This document shows, piece by piece, positions 1 through 10,900 of a stretch of 64,000 nt of DNA. The notes below the pieces were generated by a model. It searched no databases, had not been told where the DNA came from, and saw only the letters and a program-made list of their open reading frames with translations. The DNA comes from Paragorgia papillata (taxonomy: Eukaryota > Cnidaria > Anthozoa > Scleralcyonacea > Coralliidae), in the NCBI GenBank assembly GCA_035771165.1, contig JAWNZC010000314.1:9452501-9516500 (forward strand). Direction: 5' to 3'. Position numbers and translations under genes: made by a program. Position 1 is the first letter of the stretch. Each line of letters opens with the position of its first letter.

Positions 1-290
1 TGTATTGTACTGTACTGCACTGTGATGTACTGTATGTCTACTGTATTGTACGGTAATGTACTGTACTGTACTCTACTGTACGTCTACAGTACTGTACTGT
101 ACTCTACTGTACGTCTACTGTGCTGTACTCTACTGCACTGTATTGTACTGTACTCCACTCCACTGCACCCACTCCACTCCACTCTACTCTACTCTACTCT
201 ACTCTACTCTACTCTACTCTACTCTACTCTACTCTACTCTACTCTACTCTACTCTACTCTACTCTACTGTATTGCATGCACTGTACATTA
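1..290. repeat. TACTG/TACTC pentanucleotide microsatellite
   Basis: Irregular TACTG and TACGTC units pass into a pure TACTC array at about 170-270. Because five is not a multiple of three, the array stays open in several frames and gives spurious YSTLL-type ORFs. It lies in the intron after the last visible exon of gene C. A short related TACTC array recurs at 53876-53968. Confidence 0.95.
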
Positions 291-396
291 CTTAATACTT
301 TTAACTTCAATTCAACCACATTTCAAATACCAGTTACGCTCTGAGTATTTGAGCTTGACGACCGTCTAGCAAACATCTGTACTACGTATTTGATAC

Positions 397-1065
397 CTTT
401 TTTCGTTTTCATATCTTCTTTATCAACAGATTCAAAATCCAGTCCATCCTTACTTCCATTGAGACTCACAACTGTGGGAACCGTTGATTCAGTCGATGGT
501 ACCACCCTTCCTGTACTTTTCTGAGAATGGCGTGAGTTATAAACCTCTGAAACAGTTTCATTCGGTTCACTAAACACACTTGATAATAGTGTCGATGATT
601 TATTCTCATATTTAGTTGGAGAAACGGTAGACTGGAAGGATATACTTTCCTTCTCATCATTGTCATCACTGGTTTTATCACCAACGATATCTGTCCTTTT
701 AAACGTTTCATTTCTGCCTTCTGTTTCAGATGTCCTAGATTGGTTAACCCATCTTCTATCACCTTCCTCTGGTAGAATACTGTATTTCTCAACCGGTATT
801 CTAGAGCTTTTTGTAGGCAATATGTCCGAAATCGGTCGGGTAGTCTTCTCCTCCAGATCTGAGTCAATATTATCTGTGCTTGAGTCGTGGGAAGGCGTTA
901 AATTTGGATGCAGTGTTGTTGGAGTGAGCGCAGGGTTTTTTGTTGGATCGTTTGAATCGTCAGGAGTTGGGAGTACGCTTGGCGTTGCTTCTGGCTGTGT
1001 TGTTTTATCCGTTCCTAACGTAGGCTTCCTCAAAAAACTCATAGTAGTTGATACCTCTTCATCAT
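397..1065 (-). CDS. Gene C exon: Ser/Thr-rich mucin-like linker
   Basis: Open for 222 codons between an acceptor ending CACCTATAG (1066-1074) and a donor AAAG|GTATCA, phase 1 at both ends. It is phase-compatible with the preceding CRD exon. The protein is rich in Ser, Thr, Pro, Asp and Glu with several N-glycosylation sequons (NQS, NET, NKS, NGS) and no cysteine. This is typical of an extended extracellular stalk between a ligand-binding domain and a membrane helix. No conserved domain was recognised. Confidence 0.65.
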
Positions 1066-4000
1066 CTATAGGTGCAACATCAATGACAATGAAAGTCAAA
1101 AAAGACACAAATATAGAAAAGATGGAAAGTACGTGGTGATTGTTACCATAGTTTCAGTAATCTCATTATAAGCGGTCAACTCACTTGACCAAGAAACAAC
1201 CACATCCTTCTACCCCCCTGCCCAGTTTCTCCCAGAGTTTAACTTTTTCATACGGACGACGCATGCTGTTAGCGCGCTGCCTCACATTGCTGCAGTCCAA
1301 AGTACATTAAATCCCGGTTAGACGTAGCCTGTGTCAAACACCCTTGTGTGTAGGCTAAGTTAAATGGGGTTAGTACGTGAATGGGTGACCGCCTGCTTGA
1401 GAATGATCCCGTTCTTAAGCTTAAGCCTCGTTTAAGTACAGTTGTGGTTGGGCTTCGATGGTTTTTCGCCGGGTTCTCCGATTTTTCTCCCTCCGTAAAA
1501 TCAACACCTAGATCTTAGTTGTGCTCCGTGGTCTGACATGAGTCGTATGGCGGTTGCGTGGAGTGCCTTTAATATGGCTACGTTGCAGGGCTTTTAATAA
1601 GTTTAAAAGTAGGCGGCTGTCTTGTGAAAATATGCGTCTGTGAAGACAGCCTTCTAGGGAGTCCGGGGGCGTACTCTACCCCCGCAAGTCAGCCACTAGC
1701 TTCAAGTAAACTGCCGAGATTTTTTGTCACGGAAAACGGACGTTTCGATCGGTGCCCTTCATTTGACTCGGACGATCGGCTCCGCTCAAAACGTCAGTTT
1801 TCCGTTACTAAGGGGCTGTTTACATGGGAGCTGGGACGGGACAAGTAAGCGGGACAGGACGTTTTTCATCCCGGGTTTATACGAGAATGTTTTCAGGCGG
1901 GACAATTGCGACTGGGACGTTTCCCAACAGAGCTAGAAAGTTGTAAAAATCAAAGAATAACAGAGAAATAAATAGAATTTGACGTATTATATAAAGAGCT
2001 GCTGTCCTCCTACAAGCCTTTATCACTCATTTGTATCGAATAAACAGCTTAAGAATCAAAATAAATACTCGAAATGGTATCTGTCATATCTTTCCGGTTA
2101 GACGGGACAGAGCATTTTATACTGTATGGCGCGGGATCCCGGTTAGGCGGGACGGGACAAAAACGCGGTCCTGGCAAACACCTTCTTCATATAAACGAGA
2201 TGAGATATATAAAGGGAAATATAGTAGCGATACGATCCCGCATAACGTCTCATCCTGGCACACGTCCCTTCCCCCACCTTCCATGTAAACAACCTCTAAA
2301 AGTCTCAGCAGTTTACCACATTTTCACTTTGCAAGTAATAATGATCCCCTCGATCTGATATCAAATTATAGTGATTTTAACCACTAAAATAAAATTCATT
2401 ATCTGAACAAAGTGAGAGCACTGTCATTACCATAATTTATGCCCAGTTTCACGCAGTCATCTCCTTCCTGGGTTAACGCCGTTAAGTTTGAACAATCTGG
2501 CATTATCTTTAAAAGAGGTGGATACTTCTTTGCAACTCTCTTGGCCAAAGTAAAGTCATGATTACAAATACCCTGGTATAACTTCTCACAATCTTCCTGA
2601 CATAGGCGAATTGGTTGCGGTCGAGGTTTTGGTTTACAGTAAGGAAACGAAGTAAGACACAGCGCTGGTAAAGCGTACTTTTTGCATCTTGCTGTAAAAT
2701 GTCCTTGGATTACAGTAAGTGGTCCAGATAGCCGCTGTTCAACCACACTCGGGGTTTCCTCATAGTATATTAGTCTGTCTTTGTCAAGGTATTTCTCACA
2801 TGTTTCTCCGGTATAATGTTGACATGAGCCAAACCTGGAATAAAATGTGGTCAATAGTGACAAAACAATGGGTAGGGTAATACGGTTTTGCAGCGCAATC
2901 GCGTTTAAATCAATTGTAATCAGCTTGGCTAAAATTGCGTGAAGTACGATCACGTTTTCATGAAGTGTGATCGTGTTTGCGTCAAGTTTTATCGCGTTTG
3001 CGTGAACTACAATCGCATTTGCGCAAAGTGTAATCGTGTTTGCGTGAAGTGTGATCATATTCGTACAAAGTACAGTATACTATCACGTTTGCATGAACTA
3101 CAATCGCATTTGTGCAAAGTGTGATCACGTTACCCTGAAGTGTGATCATGTTTGCCCAAAGTGTGGTCGCGTTTGCGCAAAGTGTGATCACGTTCCCCTG
3201 AAATGTGATCATGTTTGCGCAAAGTGTGATCGCATTTGCGTGAACTTCAACCACTTTGCGCTACTGTAACTAAGATCGCCATGGCGCAAAGTGTGATGGC
3301 GTTTGCGCGAAGTGTGATCGTATTTGCCTTTGAAATTACGATTGCGTTTGCAAAATGTGTGATCACGTTTGCATGGCGTAGGGGCATGGGGAGGACTTGT
3401 ATTTATCACATACCTTTTCACTCTGTTTAGAGTTATATTTGATTCTGAAAGATCTGGTAACCTAGAATTGACATACAATATTGATTTAAAATTCAATATG
3501 ACTTTTTATATACAGTACATGTATAAGGGTATACAGTTCATTAAACAAACAAATAAACAATACAAACAAACAATTAATCAAACAAACAAACAAACAAACA
3601 AACAAACAAAAAATAAATTAAGAAACCAAGAACTGAATAAACATTGAAAGAAATATTAAATAATCTAACTTATTAACTATAAATGATTTTTATCAACTAC
3701 TCAAACTTAGTTCATGATCACCTCGGTTTTCTTTGATGTACCGTGGTTGTTTATTTATAATAATTACTTCCAACCACGCATAAATCAAGATGCCCTGGGC
3801 TAATATATATTACCCAAGGGCAATTAACTTGATTTATGTGTGGTTGGGAAAATAAGGGTTAATGAGAAAAAGGATTTATCATTGCGACTGAAGTGTTTTT
3901 TAGACAACCTCTGTGATAATGAACTCAGTATCTCAGTTTTCTTAGGCAACTTCTGTGATAATTGAACTCAGTATCTCAGTCTTCTTAGGCAACCTCTGTG

Positions 4001-6890
4001 ATAATTGAACTAAAGTAGGTTTAGTTATCTCAAACTCAGTAACTCAGGTAGGTACATCAACCTTGACCCTTCAGGCCTAAGGTAAATAACTGATGTAGTT
4101 ACTAGATCTGTATATTCAGTCCTATACTTAATTATTCCACCACTAGTTGTAGTAGACTTAAGTGCTGTATTCATTTGGTGTGTGTGTGTGGTGTGTCCTT
4201 AGCATTGACCATGATGAAAGTGTACCTTTGAAATCCTACTATTACATTTTTTTACCAAATCGCAATCTTGTGTCACCTCACAAGATACCTCTACCTTACT
4301 GTGATTGTATAATACTGAATTTAAATATGAGCTAGCCTCAAATGCTAACCAACCAATCACAATATGGCAGAGGTCAGGGTCATGTGTGGGGGTGTGACAC
4401 AATCCCATTATATTTTCAAAAACGTCACTTGCTTCACACACAAAAATAAAAAATGTCTGCTACTTACGACAATGATGAATCACGATCATGGTTAACAGTA
4501 GCTGGGGAAAAATAAAGGTAATAACATAGAAATAAGTCAGACTTTAAACTAAGCAATACAGTAAAAACCCATTAACAAGAACCTACATTTTACCAAATCA
4601 GCCTGGGGTAGGTTCTTAATATATTCTTATATGTCCTTCAGTCCTTATATAAATAAATTCTTAATTTCAGCCTGAGGTTCTTATAGTTGAAGGTTCTTGT
4701 TAGTGGGTTTTTACTGTATTAATGACAGTCTATTATATGGCAGTGGCGCTGAGAGGACTGAATACAGAAATCTTGCAATCTGATTGGTTCATAAGTGGTC
4801 AGATATTTCCCATATCTGCCTGCTCAGAGCCACAAGATATAAAAAACTTAGTTTATTGGAGATAAAGAACCCAATTACAAAGCACTTTGATTAATTAACG
4901 AAGAACTAAAGAAGCCAAACAAATTATCTTTGTTTTTCTGGTTTTGTTTCCATTTTGAATAAAAATAACAAATATAATATATGTATCTGTTAAACAAAAT
5001 AATTTTAAGTTAAATAATAATTATTACAGCAAGGTCATACAATAAACTAGTTATATTATTGACCACGCTTGTTCTGTCTGTACTAGTGAAATATCAGACC
5101 TCTGTTTTTTGCACAGACCTCAACTCCCTGCACTCGTCTTGGTCCATACTAAAAAATATCAGTCCAATATTTCACTAGTACTGTACAGACCTCATGCTTG
5201 GTCAATAAGTAGTTAATATTTACAGTAAGTGCTACGGTAAGTCCTAACTGTATTTTATAAAATCACAACAATTTTACCTTATTAATACAGTAGCTCAACC
5301 TACAGTATACTAGAAATATTATGATGGCACAATGGTTAGCACACATGCCTTTCATCTCTGTGACCTGGGTTTGATTCCTGGTCAGTGACATTTTCTAATT
5401 AAAATTTCACTTTGGCCACATGTGAGAAGAAATGAATGTTTCCAGGTCTCCTCTGAGTACCATGGATTCTTCCTGTAGTACGTGTAACACTGGGTGTTAG
5501 GGATGACCCTTACTGGACCTCTAGAGAGAACAGTTTATATACAGTATGACACAAAGAGGTGAGATTAAACAGAATCACCCTCACTAACCCTTTCTTGTGA
5601 AATAAGACTTGCTCCAAGTCTCTCGCATTAAGGTACACTAACAGCAAGAGACCTATGCAGTCTGAATTGGTCTTAATATAAATTTATGTGAACTACCTAT
5701 ACTTTACCATGCAATTTTATTCACCTCTGGGGAAACCCTCAGACAGTCACAAAGAGGCAATAAAAAAGTATTTTTAAAAAAATGGGTTTTGATCTTAAGG
5801 CATCTAGCATTTTTACTCCAATTTTATGACATAGTACAATGAAACATAGTAAAACAATGTAGGACAAAGCATTGTATTAATAATTCATAAATGATTATTT
5901 TGGTTAAATTTTATTTAAATGTTATATTAGCCATCAACTTCTAGCATTAGTTGAATAATAAAATCTAATCAAAAGCTCAGTGAACTAGGCTAGAATTTGA
6001 ATATCCTTAGCAACCAATTTCGTTTGGTTAATCAATGTTTATAGCTCTATATTAATAAATAGCAAAGATCAACGTAAAATAATACTTTACAGGTGCACTG
6101 CGCTAAAAAAGCTTTCAAAAATCCCCCTAAACCACCACAATTTTAAAGATTAAAAAAAGTATATGGAAGAAATTTATTCAATTCGATGGCTAATTACAAA
6201 TCGAGACAAGCCACGTCCTCCATCATTGAAATTTGACCTTTATATGAATATCAATAAGGAAATCGACAACATAATTACCATTTCAGAGCAAAACGTATTA
6301 GTAAGCGATCTCTGTTTCGTTGTAACTATCACAGGAACTTACCTATGTATCTACGAAAGATCGAAGGTCGTATGTTCGTTTTTCTGTGAACTCTGATCGG
6401 TTTACAGAGCTTTGCACTTCGACATTCAACGGAATAACAGCTGCCTTTGACGAACAGTGCCAAGTGGCATTCATTTGTCGAACAACATAAATCCACACAT
6501 CCATTAAGATCAGTTGCACTTCCTATTTTGTAATAAGCTCCTGCTTTTCGTCCTCCCCTCAGAACATAATTTTTGAGGAGTTCTCCCTGCTTACACAACT
6601 CGTAATCTTCTTGTTTGGTGGAACTTTGCGAACTACCTAGAATAGCAGTGCGAAATACTTTATTACTAAATTTATCTTAAGGTTTTACAGTAATAGACTA
6701 TTATGATCGGTGAAGAAACAACAACGAATATAGTCCCAAGGCAAACACATTTAATCGCCAAAATCACTAATGTAAGCTAGGAAACAAGGTAAGTTATACC
6801 TGTGTTAATAATCAGTAGAGTCTGTAAGAGAAAAACGACCCACAATAGCTTTGTTTGACAACAACAGACAAGATAGAAGATCATCGCCAT
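397..6890 (-). CDS. Gene C: MANSC + Frizzled-CRD receptor-like protein (3' partial)
   Basis: Minus-strand gene with visible exons 6890-6800 (signal peptide), 6636-6343 (MANSC), 2834-2431 (Frizzled CRD) and 1065-397 (Ser/Thr-rich linker). It continues past position 1 through a phase-1 donor at 396. The ten-cysteine CRD resembles that of ROR and MuSK receptor tyrosine kinases, which bind Wnt-type ligands. Here a MANSC domain occupies the N-terminal position where an Ig domain is usual in ROR. A transmembrane and kinase part would have to lie outside the window and is not seen. The MANSC exon ends in phase 1 but the CRD exon begins one base from a codon end (needs phase 2). At least one small exon between 2835 and 6342 is therefore missing from this model. 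The receptor-kinase identity is inferred; the secretion signal and two domains are seen. Confidence 0.75.
1255..1575 (+). mobile_element. 5S-rRNA-derived SINE, copy 1 (with internal insertion)
   Basis: The 5' part resembles 5S rRNA. It contains CCCGGTTAG, then after an insertion of about 50 bases GGGGTTAGTACGTGAATGGG and GACCGCCTG, corresponding to the 5S internal promoter (A box, intermediate element, C box). The tail TTTTTCGCCGGGTTCTCCG ... AAATCAACACCTA is shared with copies at 8953, 13933 and 42255. Pol III transcription of a founder is inferred from the family type (SINE3-like). Confidence 0.75.
1811..2297. mobile_element. Inverted-repeat MITE-like element
   Basis: The ends are inverted: GGGGCTGTTTACATGG near 1811 and CCATGTAAACAACC near 2281-2294. 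The interior has repeated GGGACGGGACA-type blocks. No coding capacity is seen. It lies in the intron between the CRD and linker exons of gene C. Confidence 0.6.
2431..2834 (-). CDS. Gene C exon: ROR/MuSK-type Frizzled cysteine-rich domain
   Basis: Acceptor TTTTATTCCAG|G and donor TTATG|GTAATG bound 404 nt encoding about 134 residues. Ten cysteines occur with Frizzled spacing: SCQHY, ETCEKYL, ARCKKYALPALC, FPYCKP, LCQEDCEKL, GICNHDF, PDCSN, DDCVKLGI. The pattern C-KYALPALC, P-C, LC--DCE and the final DC-K-GI matches the ROR subclass better than Frizzled receptors proper. The family binds Wnt ligands; the ligand here is unknown. An ATCACGTTTGCGTGAAGTG-type minisatellite begins about 100 bases upstream in the preceding intron. 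Confidence 0.88.
2930..3370. repeat. Minisatellite of about 17-18 bp units (CAAAGTGTGATCACGTTTG)
   Basis: Repeated units of the type GCGAAGTGTGATCGCGTTT with many point variants run through this stretch. Units alternate GTGATC and CAATCG forms, so the repeat is open in several frames and extends spurious ORFs into the neighbouring CRD exon. It is intronic in gene C. Confidence 0.85.
3769..3847. mobile_element. Short palindromic MITE
   Basis: The arms are inverted: CCAACCACGCATAAATCAAG at the left and CTTGATTTATGTGTGGTTGG at the right, with a short AT-rich centre containing TAATATATATTA. The two arms pair almost perfectly, so the whole unit can form one hairpin. Confidence 0.8.
4559..4716. 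mobile_element. Tc1/mariner-type MITE with TA target duplication
   Basis: The inverted ends are CAGTAAAAACCCATTAACAA and its counterpart TTAGTGGGTTTTTACTG, each flanked by TA. CAGT termini with TA duplication are typical of Tc1/mariner-derived MITEs. The ends resemble those of the 2.3-kb element at 12654-14914. No ORF. Confidence 0.8.
5329..5560 (+). mobile_element. tRNA-derived SINE, Glu-like head
   Basis: The head has an A-box-like GCACAATGGTTAGCACA, an anticodon-position CTTTCATC and a B-box-like GGGTTTGATTCC. These match a tRNA-Glu-type internal pol III promoter. An unrelated body follows with GGGTGTTAGGGATGACCC. A diverged antisense fragment of the head occurs at 60865-60955. Confidence 0.6.
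6343..6636 (-). CDS. Gene C exon: MANSC domain
   Basis: Acceptor TATTCTAG|GT and donor ACATAG|GTAAGT, phase 1-1, 98 residues. It carries the family signature VLRGGRKAGAYY, then NGCVDLCC, NECHLALF, SCYSVEC and KLCKP: all seven canonical cysteines plus the extra N-terminal one (ELC). MANSC domains are extracellular cysteine-rich modules of KIAA0319, LRP11 and HAI-1 type proteins; their binding partners are poorly defined. Confidence 0.8.
6800..6890 (-). CDS. Gene C exon 1: signal peptide
   Basis: ATG at 6890, immediately preceded in frame by TGA, then a second ATG two codons on. It encodes a short N-region, three consecutive cysteines and a hydrophobic core (LLWVVFLLQTLLII), ending INT before donor G|GTATAA, phase 1. 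This matches the MANSC exon acceptor phase 163 bp downstream. Confidence 0.75.
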
Positions 6891-7974
6891 TCACATGGCG
6901 AGATGCGCTGTATTTTCTCTTAATATGATCCAAAAACTTCCACTACGTTCCCTCAACCTTTCTCCATTATTCCATATTGAAGATCACAGCAGAAAGACGC
7001 CAAATTAGCACCAAAAATCAATAACCAGTTCAATTGGATTATTAAATCGTTATCGCAACACTGCAAACTTGTAGTTATGACGTAGAGGAAAGTTCCATAT
7101 TTCCATAATAAAGTTCTTCTCGGTTCTGATTGGCTCAAATTCTATTACCCAGGACACGGCGATTCAAAGATTGCCGGCGATTTCGAAATGTAAACATTTC
7201 TCAGAAAAAAATCAACTCAGACAATTTGTCTGGGATTCTGTTTAAATTGTCTAAAACTTGATGGTAGTCATTTTTTAAAATGAAACTAAAAAAATTACTG
7301 TGATCTCACTATTGGTTCAAGATGGAAACCGGCGTATAGCGTTTTCTTGCTAGCCGAAGATCAAATATAAGACATCTACATTAGCCTGCGCTGCAGACAT
7401 CCAAACCCGTTGGATGTCCTCCCAGGTAGGCGTGCGGGCGAGACAAACCGTCAGTTTGGCACGCGTTTTAAAAGAGCATCCAAAAAGCGGTTTTATTTTC
7501 AAAAAAGGAAAATTCTGCTTTGTCGGAGCACGCGTAGATGAAGGTCACTCAAGCTCATTTCCATATTGAGAAATACTGTAAAAAAATATAATATTTATTT
7601 CTAAGATGGGTTGTTCATGTTTTAGGTTCATTGCACGGACAGACATGTACAAGAGATGCTCCAAAAACGTCAGAGTCAGATGATACAAGAGTAAAGAGAA
7701 AGAGCTGTTAACGCAAATTATGTAAAATAGCTTTGAGAGACATTGCGCCAACAGCTGTATCTCTCTTTCTCCCGCATAATTGGAGTCTGAAACTTTTGGA
7801 GCTTCTTTTGTACATCATGTACAAACCAGCTTTAATAGGGGGGTGCAATCGCGGGGTGCCAATTTTTGTAGAGCAGGGGACTGGACACTGCGACCATTGT
7901 TATCCCTATTTCTCGCCAATTATCCTGTATTTCCTGTAATTCCAGTTATTCTCAAAATTCTCAAAACTTTTTCA
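6891..7974. other. Intergenic region between divergent gene C and REC114
   Basis: Gene C is transcribed leftward from 6890 and REC114 rightward from 7975, so this roughly 1.1-kb stretch should hold both promoters. No convincing TATA box or CpG cluster stands out. Short hydrophobic ORFs on both strands (7545-7939) have no recognisable domain and look fortuitous. Confidence 0.5.
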
Positions 7975-10900
7975 ATGGCGGGCATTTCAAGCGGTGTGAA
8001 ATCTTGGCTTTTAGATAAATATGCAAAGTTTGTTTGTGTTCAAAACATGGCAGGAGTTCCTGCTACCGCAATGGAATTGTTAAGCTCGAAAAACAGCGGG
8101 GAATGGAAGGTATTTATCGTTAAAAACTCGAAAATATAAAGCTCAAATAAACATGTTCTTGCTTTTGTTGTTTTGAAAGATCTTGAAAGGAACGTTTCAC
8201 ATGGTTTGCCTTTCTTTACAAAAGACAAAAATGTTTTCTTTACATGCTTAAGCTAGTGAGTTCTTTTAACTTATTGCTGTTTTAGTATATTAAGCATAAA
8301 CATATTGATATTAACTACAAAATGTTTTTCTCTTTTTTAGCAATTTTCTTCATTGGAAGGGAATGGTTCTTTACAAATAACCTTAATTGAAAATAAACAT
8401 TTGATGCTAAGCTCTGGAACACAAATACACGTAGATGCTTTTTTTATAAATGATTAGAATTTATTTATTAATTTGTTTATTAATTTAATTAATTTAGTTG
8501 TTTGTTTGTTTGTTTGTTTGTTTGTTTGTTTGTTTATTTATTTATTTAATTATTAAATTTATTTGATATTAATTTTCTGAATTATAGTTAATGTGTATTT
8601 ATTATTTAATTAACAAATTTTAATAATGTTAAATTTTAAAGTGACACGACTATGAAACTATATATCCATCTCGTTCCCAGAGCTCACGTTCCCCTTACCC
8701 AGCAGGCAGGAAACGATTGAGACTCTGGGATAATCCATTCACGCCATCACAGGATTCTTGTTATCCGGAAGAAGAGTTATATAGAGTTCACTGTGTTCAT
8801 CAGCCAATGAAATATCGATGTGAAACGGATTATCCCAGAGTCTCTCATTTCCCGGGTGGGAAATGTGGGCTCTGGGAATGAAATTGACTATATATATATG
8901 AATTTGCAAACTTATATACTGTAGCTCCTCTCTCATTGGCTACTACCCCCTAAGGCAGGGGTGGGTGCCAATCCTATTCCAGATGGTGTTGATTTTGCAG
9001 AGGAAGGAAAACCAGAGAACCCAGTGAAAAACCCTCAGAGCACATGGTCTACTACTCACATGGTCCAAGCTCAAGAACGGGGTTATTCCCAGATGGTCAC
9101 CCATCCGAGTACTAACCCCATCTAACCAGGCTTAACTATTGGTGAGAGGCAATGCCCTAACAGCACACGCCACCCATGCTGGGTCCCCTTAGTCAGTCAA
9201 CAGAAGTTGCAGGTTTGACTCTTTTCTGAGGCTCAGAAGCTTTTCCCAAGTGCCAATATTTGAGTTTCACCACACATCACCATTGTACAGTAAATAAAGG
9301 TTATCGAACCAATTGAGGTCTATTAGCTGTTTATAAACTGAGGGTATAGGCTGTCTAAGGGTTCTCCTTTGATGAGTGAAATCTGATATTAGACACTAGA
9401 GTAAAATAATGAAGGGGCCACTCCAGTTTAGGTAGGGAGAGGCAGTGATGGGTTAATAGATAATTATTTTTATAATAAAGTGTTTGGCTATATTGTGATT
9501 CTTTTAATTTAGGAAAGTTTTGCTCTTGTGAATGCCTCACAGTGGTTAAAAACTGTTTGTAAGGGAGACAGTTTGTTGTTTATTTTAAAAATAAATGTAA
9601 GTGTGTACAAAAATATGAACAGACGTTTTTGTATAAGGTGGTTACGTACATGAAGGCCCAGATAAGATAGGCCCAGACACTTGTAAGCTGGCTATCCTAA
9701 TTGGATCATCCCAGAAATAATTCATACTCCCTACACAGAGGGAATTTATGCCATCTGAAGGGGGAGGGGGTAAAATTAACTATAGATGTACGAAAAGGAG
9801 GGGAGGACCCATTTGCCATTTCCTTTGTAGGGAGTATGGATATTTTCTAGAATGACCCATTGCAACTTTGCTGTTCTTGCAAAAATGCATGTGCATGCAT
9901 GCAATTGCAAAGAAATACTTACTTTAACCAGGATTTAACACAATTGAGACACGGCCATAAAATGTACATTAAATGTAGGAAAAACCTGACAGTATTGTTG
10001 TGACATTTAGGCTATCTTTGGTCTGCAAATGTAGGAATGAACTTCTTCTGACAAAAATTGCTACCAAAATATATTTTGTGGTGGATCCATGCATGAAATC
10101 TGTCAATCAATCAAACAATCAATCAGTCAATAATCAATCAGTCAATAATCAATCAGTCAATCAATCAATAATCAATCAAACAATCAATCAAACAAACAAT
10201 CAACCAATAATCAATCAAACAATCAATTAATCAGTCAGTCAGTCAGTCAGTCAATCAATCAATCAATCAATCAATAATCAATCAATAATGATCAAACAAT
10301 CAATCAGTCAATCAGTAATGATCAATCAGTCAATAATCAATCAAACAGTCAACCAGTCAATCAATCAGTCAATCAATCAAACAATCAACCAGTCAATCAA
10401 TAATCAATCAGTCAATCAATCAATCAATCAATCAAACAATCAATCAAACAATCAATCAATAATCAAGCAGACAATCAATCAATAATCAATTAATCAATCT
10501 GAAATATCAATGAATCAATCAAACGATCAATCAATCAAATAATCAATAAATAATCAATTAACAAATTTATTTAAGTGTCAAAACTTAAAGCTGGCTTCAA
10601 GGAGCCTACTAATTGGAGACAAATATTTTTGACAATTTCAATGTTTGCAAAAGTGAAAAAACTTGACATCTCGTCATACACTGTAATTTTACACGCTTTT
10701 TTGTATAATTGCACTCTACAGAACGAGATTAGACGTTTTCGTGTCAAGTTTGCCAATACTGGAACAAAAACAGGTTGGGACAACTGCCGTGATTTTGTCA
10801 ACAATGCTTCATCGTTATTCCCAGTAAAAGAAATACCCGTAACAGAAAATGCAGCTGCAGGTTCATCACAATCACAGTTTGCAGAAGATTCTCAACTCTT

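Larger units (their letters stand above)
2835..6342 (-). other. Gene C intron region, mostly repeats
   Basis: Besides the features listed separately, this holds an AAAC-type microsatellite (3545-3625), three diverged copies of an AACCTCTGTGATAATTGAACT repeat (3900-4010), and inverted CTAGTGAAATATCAG segments (5080-5180). A small missing exon of gene C with phase 1-2 borders should lie here. I could not identify it. A cysteine-containing ORF at 4199-4441 does not supply the needed donor phase. Confidence 0.5.

Noticed and set aside
323..396. Extension of the gene C linker frame to its stop at 323
   Set aside because: A good donor at 396 in phase 1 fits the gene's pattern. The extension runs towards the pentamer array and no membrane or domain signal is gained.
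2835..3058. N-terminal extension of the CRD ORF (NTITLHANAI-type)
   Set aside because: It is a minisatellite translation; the CRD exon has a clear acceptor at 2834.
4199..4441. Cysteine-containing minus ORF that might be the missing gene C exon
   Set aside because: A phase-1 acceptor is possible, but every donor in the frame is phase 0, so it cannot connect to the CRD exon. It lacks a recognisable fold, and part resembles dispersed repeat DNA.
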